36,155 bases of DNA from Selenomonadaceae bacterium (GTDB lineage: Bacteria > Bacillota > Negativicutes > Selenomonadales > Selenomonadaceae). The stretch covers positions 1-36,155 of the forward strand of contig JAGABT010000015.1 in the NCBI GenBank assembly GCA_017614505.1, given 5' to 3'. Both the position numbers and the translations under genes were made by a program. The first letter of the stretch is position 1, and every line of letters starts with the position of its first letter. Below the pieces are notes generated by a model, which ran no database searches, was not told where the DNA came from, and saw only the letters and a list, made by a program, of their open reading frames with translations. Of the stretch, positions 32,412 to 36,155 are shown piece after piece.

Positions 32412-33356
32412 TCAATCAGCGTAGAGTTGGCGGACTTCGCGCAGGCGCTGAATGATTTTTTGACGCAGTGGCTCTGGCGCGGTCACTGTGACGGCGGCGC
32501 CCAGCGACAGGATTTTTTCCAGCAGTTCCTCTTCCTCGAAGTCGTAATATTTCACGGTCATGAAATAGGTATCGGTGTCTTTCTGGTAGCGGGAAGTTTT
32601 ATCGCAGGAGCCGAACAGCGCGAAACATCGCTCAACGGCATTTAACCTGTTACGCAGCCGCAGTGAAAGTTCAACGGTATGCTTGCGGTAAAAATCACGG
32701 AGCCGGTCGCTTAAATCCGGCGGGATTGATTCTTCGGCAAGGCGAGCCGCGTCCAGCGCACTGGCTGGGAATTTTTCAGCAGCGCGCAGAGCTTCATTCC
32801 AGACGATTAAAAAAAATTCGCCGGAGGAAAAATCGTATTCCAGAGCGCAGGGAATTATGGCGGCGTCCTGCAGAAGGATTTTCCGGCGCTGGCGCAGAGC
32901 CTCGACGATTAGCGCGAGTGTTCGCTGATTCAGGGGCAGCTTTTCGGAATTTACAAAGCGCAATTTTTTCCACGCGTTCAAATCGTAGAGCGGCGGGATT
33001 TCAGCCAGACGTTCGAGGAGTTTTGTACGCAGTTCTGCCGGCAGCAGGAAGGCGGCGTCGGCGTCCAGCAGCATTGTTTTCAGCCACGCTAATTCCGTGT
33101 CGCTAATGAGCGGCGGCACTGGCGCTTCAAGTCGGAGTTTAGCGAAATTCTCCGGCGGCGGGAACTGGAACACGGCGTCGATTATTTCCTTTTCGCGGGA
33201 AGTTTCGGGCGCCTCGTTGTAGTGGAATTTTGGCAGCGAAACGATTCGGCGATAGATGTCCCTGCGCGAAAGACGGGCGCCTGAGTGAATTTCGTTGACC
33301 AGCGTGCAGATTAGGCGAAAAAGCGGATTTTGCGTGGCGTCAAACAGGCTCGTCAT
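32412..33356 (-). CDS. WYL-domain regulator, partner of the next WYL gene
   Basis: 314 residues. Residues about 140-210 fit a divergent WYL domain (ALRQRRKILLQDAAIIPCALEYDFSSGEFFLIVWN) and the end (LEKILSLGAAVTVTAPEPLRQKIIQRLREV) is the WCX extension. No clear N-terminal HTH could be seen, unlike its neighbour. WYL proteins bind nucleotides or nucleic acid and often regulate CRISPR loci. It overlaps the upstream WYL gene by 17 nt, so the pair may form a heteromer. Confidence 0.75.
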   Translation of the reverse strand: MTSLFDATQNPLFRLICTLVNEIHSGARLSRRDIYRRIVSLPKFHYNEAPETSREKEIIDAVFQFPPPENFAKLRLEAPVPPLISDTELAWLKTMLLDADAAFLLPAELRTKLLERLAEIPPLYDLNAWKKLRFVNSEKLPLNQRTLALIVEALRQRRKILLQDAAIIPCALEYDFSSGEFFLIVWNEALRAAEKFPASALDAARLAEESIPPDLSDRLRDFYRKHTVELSLRLRNRLNAVERCFALFGSCDKTSRYQKDTDTYFMTVKYYDFEEEELLEKILSLGAAVTVTAPEPLRQKIIQRLREVRQLYAD

Positions 33357-34548
33357 AATTTTTCAGCGCCTCCTCCACGTCATTATTGATTCGTTCACGG
33401 AGCTTACTGTGCAGAATTTCCGCCCACGGCTGGAATTTCCACAGCTCAGGGTAATACTGCAGCGGGTCGACGACGAAAATTTTGCAAACGAAAAAGCCCA
33501 CGCCTTCTTCAGCGATTTCGTAGTTCAAATGCTCGCGCAGGATTTTTTCGCGAAGAGCCCGTTCCTGCGAATTGCTGAACGTCACGCGCAGCCGAATTTC
33601 GCGCAGCTTTTTTCTGCCAGAAACGAAAGGCTCGGCGGGCTCGTTCAAAACTTTCAGCTTCAGAATTTTATCGACGCGCAGTTTGAGCGGCTCACCGCCA
33701 GTCGTACCGGCGAGGTACTGGCGATTGTAAATGTAGTCAGTTTCGACGGCGGCGGGGCTGAACCTGACCGGCGAGCTGCCTTCGCGTTCGACGCAGATTT
33801 TTTTCCCGTCATTAATCGCCTGAATCGCCTGGAATAAAATTTCGTCGTCGAGAATACGCGCGAGATTGTTATTTTTCAAGCGGAAAATTTCTTCGGCAGC
33901 GTCGGCGCGGTAAATTTCCTTCAGGCTTTCGCGCAGAAAATACCCGGGCACTTCCAGCAACGCGCAGTTACGGTAAAATTTAACGGCATTTATGAGCGCG
34001 GCAGATTCCTCCGCCGACAGCGAACCCAGTGGATTTTGCAGCAGCTCGAAGAAAAATTTCTGCCCCTGCGCCGTCCGCCGCACCAGTCCCGCGTCGATAA
34101 GCTCCTCCAGCCGATTCCGAAAATATGATTCGCTCTTCAAAATATCCGACGCATATTCAATTCCGTCCAGCGCCATCAAAATTTCCTGAAACTGCATTGG
34201 TTTTTTCTCGCGGTTGAGCCGCTGCAAAATCAGAATGAAGTACAGGCAGTGCTCTGGCAGCAGCGATTTCAGCAGGAACGACGCATGCAGATAATTATTT
34301 GAACCGCGCTCCAGATTATCGGTGAAGGTGAAGTACGCGTTCCTTGCGTGCAGCGTGACCTGAAGATTTTCCTCTGGGATAAAAAACCTGAGCTGGCGCA
34401 GAAAATCGTCGTAAGTCCGTGGCGTAATTGAGTACTGCGCGAAAAGGTTTCGGCTGTAGCAGCCGTGCGCGACAAGCTTTAAAAATTTCCGCAGATTTTC
34501 ATGGGAGCGATTGAATTTGTTTGCAAATTTGGTAGAAGATTTGTCCAT
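33340..34548 (-). CDS. WYL-domain transcriptional regulator
   Basis: 402 residues. The N-terminal ~170 residues are helical with a helix-turn-helix-like region (KFLKLVAHGCYSRNLFAQYSITPRTYDDFLRQLRFF) and a second wing (YFRNRLEELIDAGLVRRTAQGQKFFF). The WYL domain spans about 225-290 (NDGKKICVEREGSSPVRFSPAAVETDYIYNRQYLAG, giving the W/F-Y-L-like core), then a WCX end (LRVTFSNSQERALREKIL ... WAEILHSKLRERI). It sits between the HMA-like gene (start/stop overlap) and the second WYL gene. Confidence 0.82.
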   Translation of the reverse strand: MDKSSTKFANKFNRSHENLRKFLKLVAHGCYSRNLFAQYSITPRTYDDFLRQLRFFIPEENLQVTLHARNAYFTFTDNLERGSNNYLHASFLLKSLLPEHCLYFILILQRLNREKKPMQFQEILMALDGIEYASDILKSESYFRNRLEELIDAGLVRRTAQGQKFFFELLQNPLGSLSAEESAALINAVKFYRNCALLEVPGYFLRESLKEIYRADAAEEIFRLKNNNLARILDDEILFQAIQAINDGKKICVEREGSSPVRFSPAAVETDYIYNRQYLAGTTGGEPLKLRVDKILKLKVLNEPAEPFVSGRKKLREIRLRVTFSNSQERALREKILREHLNYEIAEEGVGFFVCKIFVVDPLQYYPELWKFQPWAEILHSKLRERINNDVEEALKNYDEPV

Positions 34549-34790
34549 CAGATTTGAGGTTCGACGCCGTTTTTACTGAAGACGCCGAGAATTTCGGTGA
34601 GCCTGGTTTTGGCGGGATTGTAGTCAATGGTGGTTTCGCCGTCGTGGGCGTGAATGTGGACGTAGAGTACGCCCGCAAGTCCGAGCAGAGTTTTTTCGAC
34701 AGTCTTCGCGCTGTCAGCGGTGTAGCCATCGGCGGTGAACTGCAGACGCGTAGCGCCGGAATTTTCGCCGCAGCCGCATTCTTTGCACAT
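34548..34790 (-). CDS. Small HMA-fold-like protein lacking the CxxC metal site
   Basis: 80 residues from ATG 34790, with GGAGG 6 nt upstream. After a cysteine-rich start (MCKECGCGENSG) the chain follows the HMA/ferredoxin-like pattern beta-alpha-beta-beta-alpha: TRLQFTADGYTADSAKTVEKTL, then LAGVLYVHIHAHDGETTIDY, then LTEILGVFSKNGVEP. In HMA proteins the first loop reads MxCxxC; here it is GYTADS, so the usual metal ligands are gone, while CKECGCG and HIHAH may bind metal instead. Its TGA shares a base with the WYL ATG, so it is the first gene of the regulator operon. A sensor or metal-delivery role is only inferred. Confidence 0.65.
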   Translation of the reverse strand: MCKECGCGENSGATRLQFTADGYTADSAKTVEKTLLGLAGVLYVHIHAHDGETTIDYNPAKTRLTEILGVFSKNGVEPQI

Positions 34791-34812
34791 AAAATCACCT
34801 CCAGTCGCGCAG

Positions 34813-34841
34813 ATTTTACAGCGATGTAAAAATTTCAGCAA
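34813..34841 (-). promoter_or_regulatory. Promoter of the HMA/WYL operon with a perfect operator-like dyad
   Basis: On the minus strand TTGCTG (34841-34836), 17 nt, TAAAAT (34818-34813). A perfect dyad TTTTACA-GCGA-TGTAAAA (34814-34831) covers the -10 and spacer. Such overlap suggests repression. Confidence 0.65.
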
Positions 34842-34857
34842 CCCCTGCGCAGGGATA

Positions 34858-34887
34858 TTTACAAATTCAGCTGGCGGGTGATAAAAT
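34858..34887 (+). promoter_or_regulatory. Promoter of the DUF362 gene
   Basis: TTTACA (34858-34863), 18 nt, TAAAAT (34882-34887), divergent from the WYL operon promoter 20 nt away. Confidence 0.6.
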
Positions 34888-34920
34888 ACAGGTTGCAAAA
34901 TTGACAGTGGAGGTTTGCCG

Positions 34921-36045
34921 ATGAAAAAAATTTCGAGGCGCAATTTTGTAAAGCTGACAGGGCTGGCGGTTACGGGGCTGGCTTTTGGCAGCGCCTGCGG
35001 CATGTCGGCTCAGGCAGATAATTCAAGGAGTGATACGAATATGAGTGGAAAAGTTACAGCTGGCACGGGCGGAGAAAAATACATTCCCTACAGCGAACGC
35101 ACCGGCGCTGAATCCGTCGTTTACTTCACGCGCGATTTGTCGGCGGCTGGTCTGGTTAAAATTTATGACAAAATCAGCGGCGTTCTGAGCGGGAAGGTTG
35201 CGGTTAAGCTCCACACCGGCGAGCCGCACGGTCCGAATATTATTCCGCGCCCGTGGGTGAAGGAACTCTTCGCCGAGAGAATCCCCAGCGCGACGATTAT
35301 CGAAACCAATACGTACTACGGCGGCGGGCGCGACACTACCGCAAATCACCGCAAGACGCTCGAAGTCAACGGCTGGACTTTCGCGCCCGTCGATATTACT
35401 GACGAGCACGGCACGGTTATGTTGCCCGTACCTGGCGGCAAGTGGTTCAGCGAAATGTCCGTTGGCAAATCCATGCTGGACTATGACAGTTTCCTCGCGC
35501 TGACGCACTTCAAAGGTCACATGATGGGTGGTTTCGGCGGCTCCAACAAAAATATCGGCATTGGCTGCGCGGACGGCAGAATCGGCAAGAAAATGATTCA
35601 CACCAACAACAGCAAGTGGGACGTTGTTAAGGAAGAACTCATGGAGAAAATCGCCGAGTCGACGCAGGCTACAATTTCGCATTTTGCGGGCAAAATCGCC
35701 TACGTCAACGTCCTGCGCAACATGAGCGTTTCCTGCGACTGCGAAGGCACCAGCGCTGCGCCGGTTGTCACGCCGGATATTGGTATTGTTGCTTCGTTGG
35801 ATATTCTTGCGGCGGATCAGGCAAGCGTCGATTTGGTTTACGCCCTGCCCGAAGAAAGTCATCACGCACTGGTTGAGCGTATGGAAACGCGCCACGGTCT
35901 CCGCCAGCTCAGCTACATGAAGGAAATGGGCATGGGCAATGACCGCTACCAGCTGATTGACATTGATAACGGCGACGCGCAGATTACCGCCGCCGAGGCT
36001 GTCAAGGGAATTTCCGGCGGCTGGAAACCCGACGCGTTCAACTGA
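34921..36045 (+). CDS. Tat-exported DUF362 domain protein
   Basis: 374 residues from ATG 34921 with GGAGG upstream. The N terminus is a twin-arginine signal (SRRNFVKLTG, RR at 6-7, then a hydrophobic stretch GLAVTGLAFGSA with a cysteine after it), so a folded protein with a cofactor is expected outside the cytosol. DUF362 core motifs follow: VAVKLHTGEPHGPNIIPRPW, FLALTHFKGHMMGGFGGSNKNIGIGCA, and CDCEGTSAAPVVTPDIGIVAS. The C-terminal 2x4Fe-4S ferredoxin segment found in many DUF362 proteins is absent. Function of the family is largely unknown; some members are linked to iron-sulfur or redox chemistry. Confidence 0.88.
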   Translation: MKKISRRNFVKLTGLAVTGLAFGSACGMSAQADNSRSDTNMSGKVTAGTGGEKYIPYSERTGAESVVYFTRDLSAAGLVKIYDKISGVLSGKVAVKLHTGEPHGPNIIPRPWVKELFAERIPSATIIETNTYYGGGRDTTANHRKTLEVNGWTFAPVDITDEHGTVMLPVPGGKWFSEMSVGKSMLDYDSFLALTHFKGHMMGGFGGSNKNIGIGCADGRIGKKMIHTNNSKWDVVKEELMEKIAESTQATISHFAGKIAYVNVLRNMSVSCDCEGTSAAPVVTPDIGIVASLDILAADQASVDLVYALPEESHHALVERMETRHGLRQLSYMKEMGMGNDRYQLIDIDNGDAQITAAEAVKGISGGWKPDAFN

Positions 36046-36067
36046 TTATTCGGCATTTCTTTTTTCA

Positions 36068-36155
36068 GCATTTCTTTTGAAAAAGAAACGCTGGCAAAGA
36101 AAACTGGGCCGCATAGGTCGCATCCGGCGACCTGTGACGGCCCGCGCGCCGTCCA
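36068..36155 (+). repeat. Complex palindromic intergenic repeat, copy 3 (cut by the window end)
   Basis: AGC-ATTTCTTTT/AAAAGAAA-CGCT hairpin, the linker GGCAAAGAAAAC, then a GGGCCGC/GCGGCCC-type arm around AGGTCGC-ATCCG-GCGACCT, followed by GCGCGCCGTCC. Same order of parts as copies 1 and 2. Confidence 0.7.

Noticed and set aside
35023..35895. A 290-codon minus-strand frame opposite the DUF362 gene
   Set aside because: Opposes a gene with clear Tat signal and DUF362 motifs; no ribosome site.

Overview
The window looks like a chromosomal stretch of a motile, anaerobic, Gram-negative-type Firmicute, most likely class Negativicutes (Selenomonas-like). This is inference. The support is moderately high GC, very strong GGAGG ribosome binding sites, frequent TTG/GTG starts, the Firmicute flagellar order flgM-flgN-flgK-flgL-yviE(DUF6470)-fliW-csrA followed by flaG-fliD-fliS, and a LarB/NhaC-type anaerobic gene complement. 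No rRNA or tRNA genes were seen.

Layout. 1-750: tandem paralogues of a small secreted-peptide-like precursor with a double-glycine leader; the complete copy is frameshifted in an A run. 745-2270: a manganese-type CDF efflux pump (-), then a 34-codon remnant of an NAD(P)-binding epimerase with its own promoter. 2275-6420: an HxlR-type HTH fused in frame to LarB across an A8 slippery tract, a YjiH-family transporter and an NhaC-family antiporter. 6500-17180: a CheY-like regulator and a late flagellar cluster (anti-sigma factor, two FlgN-like chaperones, hook-filament junction proteins, FliW/CsrA, FlaG, a very large FliD, FliS, a FliT-like protein). 17330-27050: an Orn/Lys/Arg decarboxylase followed at 7 nt by a tightly coupled type III-D CRISPR effector operon: HD-less cas10, cas7, csx10, a two-domain cas7 with a frameshift, csx19, a TIGR03986-type RAMP gene and cas6. 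27095-27420: a minimal CRISPR array with two repeats and one spacer.

27430-32410: a signalling arm on the minus strand. It holds two paralogous CARF-HEPN (TM1812/Csx1-like) RNases, one split by an A8 slippery tract. A small candidate ring nuclease is coupled to the second RNase. Between the two RNases lies an independent transcription unit of seven very short ORFs (9-27 codons), six with a good Shine-Dalgarno, bounded by a perfect TATAAT box and a strong terminator. A decayed second CRISPR leader/repeat/terminator cassette follows. 32412-34790: an operon of an HMA-fold-like small protein and two WYL-domain regulators behind a promoter with a perfect dyad. 34921-36045: a Tat-exported DUF362 protein. 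A complex palindromic intergenic repeat occurs at 6519, 17189 and 36068.

How the parts fit. The Cas10 complex keeps the GGDD polymerase motif but has no HD nuclease, so the immune output probably runs through cyclic oligoadenylate to the two CARF-HEPN RNases, perhaps limited by the small candidate ring nuclease. No cas1/cas2 is present, so new spacers would have to be supplied in trans. The strongest candidates for something undescribed are the micro-ORF operon and the A8 tracts, which lie in phase for dnaX-like -1 frameshifting in both the HEPN RNase and the HTH-LarB fusion.
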